This document shows positions 24,538-34,245 of a DNA stretch of 64,000 nt, one piece after another (the stretch's first letter is position 1; each line of letters begins with the position of its first letter). The position numbers and the translations under genes were made by a program. Source of the stretch: an uncultured Prevotella sp. (GTDB lineage: Bacteria; Bacteroidota; Bacteroidia; Bacteroidales; Bacteroidaceae); contig CAKPZC010000005.1 of the NCBI GenBank assembly GCA_934203355.1, positions 1 through 64,000 on the forward strand. The letters run 5' to 3'. The notes beneath the pieces were generated by a model that was not told where the DNA came from, did no database searches, and worked only from the letters and a program-made list of their open reading frames with translations.

Positions 24538-26814
24538 GTGTCAGAAGTACCTACTCTCATCAACGACCTTGCCCTAATTCTTATCGTTGCAGGCGCGGTC
24601 ACACTGCTATTCAAGAAGCTCAAGCAGCCACTCGTGCTTGGCTACATAATGGCAGGATTCATAGTCAGCCCCCACATGCCATACACCATGTCGGTAATCG
24701 ACAACACCGATATAAAGACATGGGCAGACATCGGTGTGATGTTCCTGCTCTTCTCACTGGGTCTTGACTTCTCGTTCAAGAAAATAATCAAAATGGGCAT
24801 AACGCCCGTCATAACCACTCTGACTATTATCATTGCGATGATGACACTCGGAATGGTTGTGGGTCATGCTTTCGGATGGAACCGCATGGACTGCATTTTC
24901 CTCGGCGGTATGCTCGCCATGAGCTCCACCACCATCATCTACAAAGCTTTCACCGATATGGGACTGCGCCAACAGAAGTTTGCCCAACCAGTGATGAGTG
25001 TGCTCATTCTCGAAGACGTGCTCGCCATAGTAATGATGGTGATGCTATCGGCGTTGGCAAGCGGAACGAGTCCCGACGGCGGCGAGATGATAGGCTCAGT
25101 GATGAAGATTGGTTTCTTCCTTATTCTGTGGTTTGTGGTGGGAATATTCGCAGTGCCACTCTTTCTGCGCATGATGCGCAAGCTTATCAACAACGAGACC
25201 TTGCTCATCGTCTCGCTCGGACTGTGTTGCCTTATGGCTGTTGTCTCCACCAAAGTAGGATTCAGCTCTGCATTCGGTGCCTTTGTCATGGGCAGTATCC
25301 TTGCCGAGACCATCGAGGCTGGCAAGATAGAGAAACTCGTGGCTCCGGTGAAAGATCTCTTCGGAGCTATCTTCTTCGTGTCGGTGGGTATGCTCGTCGA
25401 CCCTAAAATCATTGTGGAATATGCTCTGCCAATCGGGGCTTTGGTGCTGACGATACTCATTGGTCAAGCCCTATTTGGCACATTCGGATTCCTTATAGGC
25501 GGACAGTCGCTCAAGTCGGCTATGCGATGTGGTTTCTCTATGGCACAGATTGGCGAATTCTCGTTCATAATAGCCTCGTTGGGTCTTTCGCTAAAGGTGA
25601 CTGGCGAATTTCTTTATCCTGTCGTCGTAGCAGTATCGGTCATTACGACATTCCTTACACCCTACATGATACGCTTCTCGGTGCCATGCTACAACGTGCT
25701 CGAACGCCGTCTGCCAAAGGCATGGATACGAGCATTGAACAACATAACACTCGCCCACCCCTCATCAGCACCCAAGGGCAACTGGCACAGTCTGATAGCA
25801 CAGATGGCGCGCATCACGCTCATCTACTCCATACTATCTACAGCTGCCATAGCCGTGATGTTCACGTTCTTCCTGCCGTTCATACGTAGAGTCATGCCTG
25901 GAATGCACTGGCTTGCCAACGGAATATGCGGCGTACTGACAATCATGACCATAGCCCCATTCCTGCGTGCCATCGTGATGAAGAAAAACCACTCGGAGGA
26001 GTTTCGTGCTTTATGGAGCGAGAGTCGCACCAACCGCCTGCCACTGCTCGTCACCATACTCGTGAGAATAATCATAGCCTCTGCCTTCGTGTTCTACATC
26101 TGCAACCATCTGACACGCTTCACCAATGCCCTCGTACTCACCATTGCCCTGACCATTGTCATTGCTATGATTCTGTCGCGCCGACTAAAGAAGCAGAGTA
26201 TACTTATGGAGCGTCTGTTCGTGCAGAACCTGCGCTCACGCGACATCGAACAGCAGGTGCTTGGACTGAAAAAGCCACTATATGAGGGCCATCTGCTCGA
26301 CCGCGACATTCACATCTCCGACATCGACGTGCCCGAGAACTCTACATGGGCAGGACTTAGCCTTGCCGAACTGCGACTGAGCAACCGCTTCGGTGTGCAC
26401 GTGAGCAGCATATTGCGCGGCCACCAACGTATAAATATTCCCGGTGGCGACAGCATCATATTCCCCGGCGACCGTCTGCAAGTGATTGGCAGCGACTCGC
26501 AGCTCTCTGCCATTCAAGCCACTTTAGAGGGCGAAGTGGTGCCCGACGACCCCGACATCGAGAAACGTGAGATGCGACTATCGCAGATTATTATCGACAA
26601 GCACTCGCCATTCACTGGAAAGACTCTACCCGAAACGGGCATACGCGACCACTTCAACTGCATGGTTGTGGGTCGTGAGGAGGGCAAGGAGAACCTATCG
26701 ATGATAAGTGCCACCTATCGTCTGCGTCTTGGCGACATTATATGGATTGTAGGCGAGGAAGAGGCGTTGCACAAACTCACCGAAGCCAATAAAGGAGGGG
26801 GAGTAAGAAAATAA
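24538..26814 (+). CDS. Monovalent cation:proton antiporter (CPA2) with TrkA_C domains
   Basis: A 758-residue protein starting at GTG. It has about 12 N-terminal transmembrane helices with the CPA2 features FLLFSLGLDFSFKKI, GGMLAMSSTTIIYKAF and GAIFFVSVGMLVDP (about residues 55-390). Another hydrophobic block follows, and then two cytosolic TrkA_C-like domains near 590-665 (LSLAELRLSNRFGVHVSSILRG...PGDRLQVIGS) and 670-745 (HSPFTGKTLPETGIRDHF...LGDIIWIVGEE). KefB/KefC-type proteins exchange K+ or Na+ for H+. The absence of a full RCK/TrkA_N nucleotide-binding motif suggests ligand sensing through TrkA_C only. A long bidirectional hairpin follows the stop. Confidence 0.9.
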   Translation: MSEVPTLINDLALILIVAGAVTLLFKKLKQPLVLGYIMAGFIVSPHMPYTMSVIDNTDIKTWADIGVMFLLFSLGLDFSFKKIIKMGITPVITTLTIIIAMMTLGMVVGHAFGWNRMDCIFLGGMLAMSSTTIIYKAFTDMGLRQQKFAQPVMSVLILEDVLAIVMMVMLSALASGTSPDGGEMIGSVMKIGFFLILWFVVGIFAVPLFLRMMRKLINNETLLIVSLGLCCLMAVVSTKVGFSSAFGAFVMGSILAETIEAGKIEKLVAPVKDLFGAIFFVSVGMLVDPKIIVEYALPIGALVLTILIGQALFGTFGFLIGGQSLKSAMRCGFSMAQIGEFSFIIASLGLSLKVTGEFLYPVVVAVSVITTFLTPYMIRFSVPCYNVLERRLPKAWIRALNNITLAHPSSAPKGNWHSLIAQMARITLIYSILSTAAIAVMFTFFLPFIRRVMPGMHWLANGICGVLTIMTIAPFLRAIVMKKNHSEEFRALWSESRTNRLPLLVTILVRIIIASAFVFYICNHLTRFTNALVLTIALTIVIAMILSRRLKKQSILMERLFVQNLRSRDIEQQVLGLKKPLYEGHLLDRDIHISDIDVPENSTWAGLSLAELRLSNRFGVHVSSILRGHQRINIPGGDSIIFPGDRLQVIGSDSQLSAIQATLEGEVVPDDPDIEKREMRLSQIIIDKHSPFTGKTLPETGIRDHFNCMVVGREEGKENLSMISATYRLRLGDIIWIVGEEEALHKLTEANKGGGVRK

Positions 26815-26815
26815 G

Positions 26816-26874
26816 AATGATGGTGTGTCTCCAAAAACTCCAATTTATGAGTTTTTTGGGGACACACCATCATT
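26816..26874. terminator. Long bidirectional hairpin terminator
   Basis: The segment from 26816 to 26840 (AATGATGGTGTGTC...AAAAACTC) pairs along about 25 bp with 26849-26874, with one bulge and one mismatch or wobble pair. It starts two bases after the antiporter stop and lies between convergent genes. Confidence 0.85.
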
Positions 26875-26907
26875 CTAACTATATTATAATCCTATCCGAA
26901 AAGGAAA

Positions 26908-27354
26908 TCAGATTTTTACCTTAACAATAAGTTTGCGTATTTTTCCCTCACCGATAACTGGTGCATGAGGGTCCTCTGGCCATACAATCATAAACTGACC
27001 CGGCAGAAGTTTCACATAAGCCGAAGCCATCTCGGTATAAAGAGCACAGTCGGCAGCCTCGTCGTATGGCTTTGTCTCGTTGGTGCAGTCCTCGATAGCC
27101 TTCCATCCTATTGTCTCCTCGCCTTCGAGCAGGATATGTATGTCGATGTACTGATGGTGTGCCTCAAGCACTTGGTCGCTGGCAGCCACACACTCTGGAT
27201 TGACATTATTGATGAAGAGGTCGTCGCCCTGAAGCTCAATACGCCCACAAGGGGTGTTGAGCAGGTCGTGGGTCTTCACGTAGTCGAACACTTTCTTAAA
27301 CATGGGGTGAAGCGACTCTATACGGTCGCTATGCTGTAGACTTGATACTATCAT
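26908..27354 (-). CDS. YhcH/YjgK/YiaL family protein
   Basis: A 148-residue cupin-like protein (DUF386). Family signatures seen are ELQGDDLFINNVN, AHHQYIDIHILLEGEETIGW, YDEAADCALY and the metal-site region PGQFMIVWPEDPHAPVIGEG. Homologues act in sialic-acid and other sugar catabolism, possibly as anomerases. It starts 21 nt after the GH20 gene, so the two are almost certainly co-transcribed. Confidence 0.92.
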   Translation of the reverse strand: MIVSSLQHSDRIESLHPMFKKVFDYVKTHDLLNTPCGRIELQGDDLFINNVNPECVAASDQVLEAHHQYIDIHILLEGEETIGWKAIEDCTNETKPYDEAADCALYTEMASAYVKLLPGQFMIVWPEDPHAPVIGEGKIRKLIVKVKI

Positions 27355-27375
27355 TGTTTTTTATTTTTTATTTGT

Positions 27376-29277
27376 TTATTCTATTGATTCACTGTCCACT
27401 ACTGCCGTGAACATCCACTTCACAAGCCTTGTCTCGGGACTTGCGAACTTGCCCACGGGCAATTTCAACACAAGTTTGTTCCATCCCTTGTGCAGTTTCA
27501 GTTCCACTGGTGGTCGCGACACACAATTCTCATTGCGCAAAGGCAACTCGTTGCTGCGCTTGGTATGTGTATTCTGCCATACTGGTGGCATTATCTCCTC
27601 GCCGTTAATCCACGCCCGGCTTCCCTTGTAATCCCATGTACCCTGACGAGGCGGCAAGTCGCTCTCCGAACGGCTGTAGTTATGGAATTCCAAATAGAGC
27701 GGCACCGTGCACTCTTTCTTAGCATAAATCCAACGTGTGGCATAAGCCGTGTGGTTCTCCTTAGGGTCGGCATAGAACGCCGGCACCAATGTGCCCCATA
27801 CATGACGCAGATATAAGCCATTGCCAGTGATGGTGCGCGAGTTGTATGTCGTGCCGTTATATTCATAGGTAGTGGCATCGGTATCAGGAGTGCCGTTGGC
27901 TGATAGATTCTGTTCTGGTGGGAAACTACGCTTCAAGTCGCCGTCGTTTGGAAAGGCGTCGGTGATGCGCCACTCCACGTTCGACTGGCGGCAATAGGCA
28001 AACGGCTCATCTCGTAACGTATGCTCCTTGTGCCACAACATGCGGTTCTCGAACTCGGCAAACGCCGCCTTCTGCTCCGGTTCGTCGTCCCACAGAAGCG
28101 TTCCCTTTCCGTTGAAATAACAGTTGCCTCCGCCACGCCATGCCCTTTCGGCAAGCGTGAGCATATAGGGATAGAAATTGTTCTCGTCGAGCAACTGGCG
28201 TGTGTTGTCGATATAACGGTCGTTCCAGAACGCCACCACACAACCCGCAATGTCGTCGCTACCCTGAGTCTGGTCGTAGATGCGGCTGTTGAAGAGTGCC
28301 ACAAGATCGGCATAATAGTCAAAGTGGTTGGCATAGTGGAAGCGGCAGTCGATAGCGGGTATGCCAGGCTGCGCCTTGCCACGGTAGCTCCACAACTGTG
28401 TCATGTCGATTTCGCCCTCTTTATAGTTCCATCCTGGATTCCACGAAATCACTTTCTTACCCTTTGAGCGCACATAAGCCACCATCTCGGGCACAAACTC
28501 AGGGTCGGTGAACCCCACCTCGTCTGTGCCAATATGCAGATAAGGCACGTCAAGAGCATCGCACACCTCATCGATTATATCCTTCATTATGCGCTTGCCT
28601 TCGGCTGTCTGCATGCCGAAACCAAATGTGCGCTCAAAGGCTGCGCTATGTCCGGGCATATCAATCTCGGGTATGAGCAACACGTTGTGCTCACGACAAA
28701 ACTCCACCAGTTCCTGCGCCTCCTTCAATGTGTAGAACTTGCCCTTCTCGCGCTCCATATTCTTGTCGGCGTTTAGCTGTGGATATTTGCGGCTCTCAAT
28801 GCGCCAAGCCTGGTTCTCGGTGAGGTGCCAATGGAACGTATTGATTTTGAAACCGCTCAGCAAGGCTATCTCCTTCTTCAACTCGTCCACGGGTATGAAG
28901 CTACGCCCCGTGTCGTGCATGAATCCGCGTATGCGGAAGGCAGGCCAGTCGGTTATCTCGCATTGCGGCAGATATTTTTTGCCCTTGCGGTCGACTACGA
29001 GCTGGTTGAGAGTCTGGCGCGCCCAATAAAGTCCGCGTTCAGTAGTTGCCTCGACGAGAGTCTGCTTTTGTCCCACTACAATATGATAAGCCTCGTCCTG
29101 GAAGACTGCACCTTCCACACGGCTTACTATTTTTTCATTTATCGGGTTTGCAGCCTTAGCATACTTACCCTCAAAAGCCACCTTCTGTGGCATTGGAAGC
29201 AGAGCCACCGCCTGTTCAGCCGCATTGGCAATACAGCAGACAAGCGTCAGAAGCAATATTGTCAGTAGATGTCGCAT
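27376..29277 (-). CDS. GH20 beta-N-acetylhexosaminidase, exported
   Basis: A 633-residue enzyme with signal peptide MRHLLTILLLTLVCCIANAA. A GH20b-type N-domain precedes the TIM barrel (FRIRGFMHDTGRSFIP, INTFHWHLTENQAWRIE, LLIPEIDMPGHS). The catalytic D-E pair is in HIGTDEVGF (D252, E253). The beta-sandwich C-terminus ends with TRLVKWMFTAVV. It releases terminal GlcNAc or GalNAc in the periplasm or at the surface. The motif is H-x-G-T-D-E rather than the common G-G-D-E, but the catalytic acids are kept. It is cotranscribed with yhcH. Confidence 0.92.
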   Translation of the reverse strand: MRHLLTILLLTLVCCIANAAEQAVALLPMPQKVAFEGKYAKAANPINEKIVSRVEGAVFQDEAYHIVVGQKQTLVEATTERGLYWARQTLNQLVVDRKGKKYLPQCEITDWPAFRIRGFMHDTGRSFIPVDELKKEIALLSGFKINTFHWHLTENQAWRIESRKYPQLNADKNMEREKGKFYTLKEAQELVEFCREHNVLLIPEIDMPGHSAAFERTFGFGMQTAEGKRIMKDIIDEVCDALDVPYLHIGTDEVGFTDPEFVPEMVAYVRSKGKKVISWNPGWNYKEGEIDMTQLWSYRGKAQPGIPAIDCRFHYANHFDYYADLVALFNSRIYDQTQGSDDIAGCVVAFWNDRYIDNTRQLLDENNFYPYMLTLAERAWRGGGNCYFNGKGTLLWDDEPEQKAAFAEFENRMLWHKEHTLRDEPFAYCRQSNVEWRITDAFPNDGDLKRSFPPEQNLSANGTPDTDATTYEYNGTTYNSRTITGNGLYLRHVWGTLVPAFYADPKENHTAYATRWIYAKKECTVPLYLEFHNYSRSESDLPPRQGTWDYKGSRAWINGEEIMPPVWQNTHTKRSNELPLRNENCVSRPPVELKLHKGWNKLVLKLPVGKFASPETRLVKWMFTAVVDSESIE

Positions 29278-29350
29278 ATCAAAATATCTTATTTATAGAT
29301 GTCGTGTAAAGAATGTTGTTGTTATAGTTCTTAGTATATACAATTAGTAT

Positions 29351-29679
29351 AAGTAACTATTCAGAATTATCTTTACATATATGATTGTGTGTCAAAACTC
29401 AAACAAAAGCGGGCTGAAAGCCCAATATCTCCACAGCCCAGGGCAACGCCCTGGGTAACGGATAAACACAACCCATGCGCCCTGTAAGGGCAGCTTTAAT
29501 ATTCTATTGTTTTTACAGTTGCCCTTACAGGGCGCGTTGTTAATCGAATGCTATATACCCAGGGCGTTGCCCTGGGCTTTGGAGAACATTGGGCTTTCAG
29601 CCCGCTTTTTGTTTGACTCTTGCCATATTCTCCTATAGATAGCCACTCATATATAAAGATAAATATGACCACATACTTA
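29351..29679. mobile_element. Palindromic repeat element (MITE/REP-like), intact copy
   Basis: A 329-bp imperfect palindrome. The arms both contain ATCTTTA-ATAT and then TCAAACAAAA-GCGGGCTGAAAGCCCAAT. Inside are nested hairpins: CCCAGGGCAACGCCCTGGG, GCGCCCTGTAAGGGC, and their mirror copies GCCCTTACAGGGCGC and CCCAGGGCGTTGCCCTGGG. There is no open frame of note. Rearranged pieces of its ends recur at 62.47-62.74 kb. Non-autonomous elements mobilised by an IS200-like RAYT have this general form; no such transposase is in the window. It lies between the GH20 gene (upstream side) and the SGNH gene end. Confidence 0.75.
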
Positions 29680-29700
29680 TATATAATATGTATACACTTA

Positions 29701-30807
29701 TTAGTGCAATATCTGGCTTATCTTTCGTTTATAAGCCTCGGCATAAGCACGGCATCCGATGTCATTGGGATGAGTTCCCTCTATCATGGCATCCTCTGTC
29801 ATGTTGATTTCGCTGCTATACATATAGTGGAGATTGTCTATGCCAGCAGCCTTCAGTTCCTTGTATGCCTTGTGCAGAGCCTGGTTGGCGAGGCGGTAGC
29901 GTTCAGCCACATTAGCGCGGAAGATGCTATCGGGGATGGGATGACATTCGCTCATCAATATCGGAGCCTTGCTCAGACTGCGCAATTTCTTCACACCAGC
30001 CACAGCACGGTTTGTTATTTCGTCGACGGGCAGATTAACACTGTTCGGCACTGGGTCGAGCACAAACAGACGAGCGTCTATCTCGCCCAACATGTCGAAA
30101 ATGGCTGGTTCCATGTAAGCACTACCCGAGAATCCGAGGTTAATCACGGGACAGAACAACTCACGATCGAGAATGTTGGCTATCGACATTCCCGGACGCG
30201 ATGGCGATGCACCATGTATTATAGATGTGCCGTAAATCACTACCGGACGTTCCTTTGTCTGGTGTAGGAATTTAAAATCGCTGTTGTTGTCGACACCCAC
30301 GGCAAGCCACTCCACCCCATTAAAGTTGGGCAGATAGAGCGTATACTCTGTCTTGCGTGCCTTTGGCAATGTGAGGTCGGGGAATGATATTGTCATCGTG
30401 TCGCCAGTGTGGTTCCAATTCATGTGGTTGGCTATCCAGTGGCTCTTGCCGTCGGCAGTCTTGCCATATAGGTCGACACCCGAATGCACAATGCCCGAGA
30501 GGTTTAAAGTGCCGAAGTTCTGCGATGTACACACATACTTCACAATGATATTGCTCGATGTGGTTGCAAACCTCACCTTCAGTCCTGCCGTGAGCAAAGA
30601 GTTGTTCCACACCTTCTCGGTCACAGTCGACTTGAATCGTTCTGGCAAACGGTTGTACGACTTGCCCATCTCTGCATTCCATGCTCTGCCACAGATATAT
30701 GGCTCAATGGAGTCCATCGGATTCATCCATTTCACTTGTGCCTTGACAGCAGTCGGAAAACCTAAAACAAAGAGAGCAAAAATGAGTAATAAAGATTTTT
30801 TAATCAT
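29701..30807 (-). CDS. Exported SGNH/GDSL-type esterase with N-terminal jelly-roll domain
   Basis: A 368-residue protein with signal peptide MIKKSLLLIFALFVLGFPTAVKA. The N-terminal half is a beta-sandwich (WNNSLLTAGLKVRFATTSSNIIVKY...). The SGNH core begins at VVIYGTSIIHGASPSRPG, with the Ser nucleophile in GTSI, continues with INLGFSGSAY, and ends with the catalytic EGTHPNDIG. Homologues are carbohydrate de-acetylases or acyl-esterases. The target is not readable here. A TACTTTTG box lies at 30842-30849 on the minus strand. Confidence 0.85.
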   Translation of the reverse strand: MIKKSLLLIFALFVLGFPTAVKAQVKWMNPMDSIEPYICGRAWNAEMGKSYNRLPERFKSTVTEKVWNNSLLTAGLKVRFATTSSNIIVKYVCTSQNFGTLNLSGIVHSGVDLYGKTADGKSHWIANHMNWNHTGDTMTISFPDLTLPKARKTEYTLYLPNFNGVEWLAVGVDNNSDFKFLHQTKERPVVIYGTSIIHGASPSRPGMSIANILDRELFCPVINLGFSGSAYMEPAIFDMLGEIDARLFVLDPVPNSVNLPVDEITNRAVAGVKKLRSLSKAPILMSECHPIPDSIFRANVAERYRLANQALHKAYKELKAAGIDNLHYMYSSEINMTEDAMIEGTHPNDIGCRAYAEAYKRKISQILH

Positions 30808-30841
30808 AGATTCGTGTATGTTTGTTTATCCCTATGTTTTG

Positions 30842-30849
30842 CAAAAGTA
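30842..30849 (-). promoter_or_regulatory. Candidate -7 box of the SGNH esterase gene
   Basis: Minus strand TACTTTTG. No clear TTG at -33 spacing. Confidence 0.4.
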
Positions 30850-30907
30850 AAACTTTACCACAATATTTCATATGATAATCTGTTAATATTAAATAAAATA
30901 AGGTTTC

Positions 30908-30941
30908 TTGGATAATGTATGAATATTATTTTCTAAATTTG
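30908..30941 (+). promoter_or_regulatory. Candidate promoter of the DUF308-yfhO-GSCFA run
   Basis: TTG at 30908-30910 and TAAATTTG at 30934-30941 with a 23-nt spacer, somewhat longer than usual. Confidence 0.45.
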
Positions 30942-30988
30942 CCAATTAAAACCCATCGAATTGAATATTTAAGCATAGAATCATACAT

Positions 30989-31660
30989 ATGAAGACATTG
31001 ATAAGTTCGCTGTTGCGCGCCATTTGCGCAATAGCAGTCGGAGCATTGCTTGTGAAATATCGCGAGCAGACAGTGGAATGGATTACAGTGGCTATCGGCA
31101 TATTGTTCTTCGTCTCGGGAGTGTTCTCCTGTGTAGCCTATTTTGTGGCGCGTGGCAAGAAGGACGATGTGGAGGTATACGACGCCAGCGGCAAACGTCT
31201 CACTCCCGTCAAGCCGATATTCCCCATTGTGGGTTTGGGAAGCCTCATCCTCGGCTTGATACTGGCTGTCATGCCCACTGCCTTCATCACCTATCTTGTA
31301 TATCTGCTCGCCGCCATCCTCATTCTTGGTGCAGTCAACCAGTTGGTTGGTCTTGTGGCAGCAACGCGCATAGCTCGTGTGGGTATTTATTTTTGGATTA
31401 TGCCTTCGCTGACGCTTCTGATAGGATTGGTGGCTGTCATTTCGCCTGGTTCCATTGCCTCCGCCCCACTGTTTGTGATAGGCTGGGCTATGATGGTTTA
31501 CGGAGTGGTGGAGGTGGTCAACGCGCTTAAGATTTATCAGTTGCGCCGCTACGTGGAGCACAGTCTGCGAGCCATGGCAGAACAGGCAGTGCCACGCGAG
31601 AGCGGAAGCGGAAGTGAAAAAGAAGAAAGAGAAGAAAAAGAAGAAAAAGAAGAAAAATAA
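30989..31660 (+). CDS. DUF308 (HdeD-like) membrane protein
   Basis: A 223-residue protein with six predicted transmembrane segments in DUF308-type tandem repeats (LISSLLRAICAIAVGALLV, WITVAIGILFFVSGVFSCV, GLGSLILGLILAVMP, VYLLAAILILGAVNQLVG, LTLLIGLVAVISPG, VIGWAMMVYGVVEVVNAL). The last 25 residues are a charged tail of repeated E-E-K units made by a GAAGAAAAA DNA repeat (about 31616-31659). HdeD relatives act in acid or general stress in enterobacteria, but the function here is unknown. It is followed by yfhO after 20 nt. Confidence 0.82.
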   Translation: MKTLISSLLRAICAIAVGALLVKYREQTVEWITVAIGILFFVSGVFSCVAYFVARGKKDDVEVYDASGKRLTPVKPIFPIVGLGSLILGLILAVMPTAFITYLVYLLAAILILGAVNQLVGLVAATRIARVGIYFWIMPSLTLLIGLVAVISPGSIASAPLFVIGWAMMVYGVVEVVNALKIYQLRRYVEHSLRAMAEQAVPRESGSGSEKEEREEKEEKEEK

Positions 31661-31680
31661 ACGTTTATTATTTTATTGTA

Positions 31681-34245
31681 ATGAAGACATTGAAACGATT
31701 TCTGCCCGACTTGCTGGCAGTATTGTTATTTGCGGTTATAGCCTTTGCCTATTTCTTCCCGGCAGACACCGAGGGCCGCATCCTTTATCGTCACGACTCT
31801 TCTGCCGGACGCGGTTCGGGACAGGAGCTGACGGAGTATTATCAGCGCACTGGCGAGCGCACTCGCTGGACCAACTCGCTGTTCAGCGGAATGCCAACCT
31901 ATCAGATGGCTCCATCCTACGACAGCCAGCAGGTGCTCAATCAGGTGGGCAAGTTCTATCATCTGTGGTTGCCCGAGAATGTGTGGTATGTATTTGCCTA
32001 TCTCTTGGGTTTCTACATTCTGCTTCGCGCCTTCGACTTCCGTCGCGAATTGGCGGTGCTCGGCTCTATAATATGGGCATTCAGCAGCTATTTCTTCATC
32101 ATCATTGCCGCCGGACACATATGGAAGGTCATAGCCTTGGCTTATCTTCCGCCTATGATTGCGGGCATTGTGCTTTCGTATAGGGGCAAGTATCTGTGGG
32201 GATTTGTCGTCACGGCATTGTTCACGGCACTCGAAATCCAGGCCAACCACATCCAGATGACATACTACTATATGTTCATCATTTTCTTCATGGTCATTGC
32301 CTATCTTGTCGACGCCGTCCGCAAGAAACGCCTTGCACAGTTTGGCAAGTCTACTGCTGTGTGCCTTGTGGCAGCAGCTTTGGGTGTGATTATCAATCTC
32401 TCCAACCTCTACCACACATGGCAGTACACTCAGGAGTCGATGCGCGGCAAGAGCGAGTTGGTGAAGAAGAACACAGCCAACCAGACAAGCAGCGGACTCG
32501 ACCGCGACTACATCACCCAATGGAGCTATGGCATCGACGAGACATGGACTCTGCTTGTGCCCAACACCAAGGGTGGTGCCTCTGTGCCTCTCGCCCAAAA
32601 CGAAAGTGCTATGGAGAAAGCCGACCCTCAGTTCTATCAAATCTATCAGCAGATAGGCCAGTACTGGGGTAGCCAGCCCGGCACGAGTGGACCAGTCTAC
32701 GTGGGAGCTTTCGTGCTGATGCTCTTCATTCTCGGACTATTCATTGTCAAGGGTCCCATGAAGTGGGCATTGTTCCTTGCCACGGGTCTGTCGGTGCTGC
32801 TGTCGTGGGGTAGAAACTTCATGTGGTTCACCGACCTCTTCCTCGACTACATGCCGATGTATGCCAAGTTCCGCACAGTGGCGTCGATACTCGTCATTGC
32901 CGAGTTCACCATTCCGCTCCTTGCAATGCTCGCGCTGAAGAAGATACTCGACACTCCCGACTTCTTCACACAGAAGATAAAGATATATCTCGGCACTGCC
33001 AAGCACAACATTATATCATGGAACACCACCAACATGACATGGCTGTGGGCAAGCTTCATCGCCACTGGAGGCATGGCGTTGCTCTTTGCCATCATGCCGT
33101 CGGTATTCTTCCCCGACTACATCTCGGCATCCGAGATGGACGCCTTCAAGCAGATACCGCAGGAATATCTCGGTCCGCTTATTGCCAATCTGCGCGATGT
33201 GAGAATATCTATCTTCACTGCCGACTGTTGGCGCACATTGTTTGTTGTGGTGCTCGGAACAGTGGTGTTGCTGCTCATGCGATTCAAAAAATTGCAGCCT
33301 AAGTATGCTGTCGGAGCCATCATTGTGCTCTGCCTTGTGGACATGTGGCAGGTGAACAAACGCTATCTCAACGACGAAATGTTCGTGGAGCGCAGCGTGC
33401 GCGAAACTCCACAGCAGGAGACAGCCACCGACCAGCAGATTCTGCAAGACAAGGGCAAGGACTATCGTGTGCTCAATCTCGCATCCAACACATTCAACGA
33501 GAACGAGACATCGTACTATCATAAGTCGATTGGCGGCTACCATGCGGCTAAACTGCGCCGCTACCAGGAACTCATCGACTATTATATAGCTCCCGAAATG
33601 CAGCGCATGATGTCTGCCATTGCCAACGCTCAGGGCGACATGACAAAGGTGGCAGGCGACTCGGTCTACCCGGTGCTCAACATGCTCAACACCAAATATG
33701 TCATCATGCCACTGCAGGGCGGACAGACCGTACCACTGCAAAATCCTTACGCCTACGGCAACGCATGGTTCATAGACAAGATTACTTATGTCGACAACGC
33801 CAATAAGGAAATCGACGCCATCAAGACGCTCAACCTGCGCCATGAGGCTGTAGCCGACAAGAAATTCCAAGCCGACCTTGGCGAAGCCCTGCCACAACAG
33901 TCGACATCGGTTGTGAAACTCGAGAAATACGAGCCCAACGAACTAACTTACAATGTGAAGTCGGACAAGGGAGGCATCGTGGTGTTCTCGGAAATCTACT
34001 ATCCGGGATGGACCGCCACAGTCGACGGCAACGAGGTGCCTGTTGGCAGAGTCAACTATGTGCTGCGCGCCATAAATATCAAGGCAGGCAACCACACTGT
34101 GACGCTCTCATTCAAACCGCAGTCGGTCAAGAACACCGAGACAGCGGCATATGTTGCCTACCTGCTTCTTGTGCTCGCCATCGTAGCCGGCGTACTGTTT
34201 GAAATGAAACGAAACAAGAAAGAATGCAATTCCGTACACCAATAG
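31681..34245 (+). CDS. YfhO family polytopic membrane protein
   Basis: An 854-residue membrane protein with about 12-14 hydrophobic segments. The family features are at the N-terminus (FLPDLLAVLLFAVIAFAYFFP, GRILYRHDSSAGRGSGQE, LFSGMPTYQMAP, IWAFSSYFFIIIAAGHIWKV) and near the C-terminus (GIVVFSEIYYPGWTATVDGNEV, ending in a last TM helix). YfhO proteins are thought to work in the glycosylation or transport of lipoteichoic acid or cell-surface polymers in Firmicutes, and are widespread in Bacteroidota with unknown job. The stop overlaps the GSCFA start by 22 nt. Confidence 0.9.
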   Translation: MKTLKRFLPDLLAVLLFAVIAFAYFFPADTEGRILYRHDSSAGRGSGQELTEYYQRTGERTRWTNSLFSGMPTYQMAPSYDSQQVLNQVGKFYHLWLPENVWYVFAYLLGFYILLRAFDFRRELAVLGSIIWAFSSYFFIIIAAGHIWKVIALAYLPPMIAGIVLSYRGKYLWGFVVTALFTALEIQANHIQMTYYYMFIIFFMVIAYLVDAVRKKRLAQFGKSTAVCLVAAALGVIINLSNLYHTWQYTQESMRGKSELVKKNTANQTSSGLDRDYITQWSYGIDETWTLLVPNTKGGASVPLAQNESAMEKADPQFYQIYQQIGQYWGSQPGTSGPVYVGAFVLMLFILGLFIVKGPMKWALFLATGLSVLLSWGRNFMWFTDLFLDYMPMYAKFRTVASILVIAEFTIPLLAMLALKKILDTPDFFTQKIKIYLGTAKHNIISWNTTNMTWLWASFIATGGMALLFAIMPSVFFPDYISASEMDAFKQIPQEYLGPLIANLRDVRISIFTADCWRTLFVVVLGTVVLLLMRFKKLQPKYAVGAIIVLCLVDMWQVNKRYLNDEMFVERSVRETPQQETATDQQILQDKGKDYRVLNLASNTFNENETSYYHKSIGGYHAAKLRRYQELIDYYIAPEMQRMMSAIANAQGDMTKVAGDSVYPVLNMLNTKYVIMPLQGGQTVPLQNPYAYGNAWFIDKITYVDNANKEIDAIKTLNLRHEAVADKKFQADLGEALPQQSTSVVKLEKYEPNELTYNVKSDKGGIVVFSEIYYPGWTATVDGNEVPVGRVNYVLRAINIKAGNHTVTLSFKPQSVKNTETAAYVAYLLLVLAIVAGVLFEMKRNKKECNSVHQ

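Noticed and set aside
30926-31561. Minus-strand 211-codon frame opposite the DUF308 gene
   Set aside because: It is His/Gln-rich shadow sequence opposite a well-supported membrane protein.
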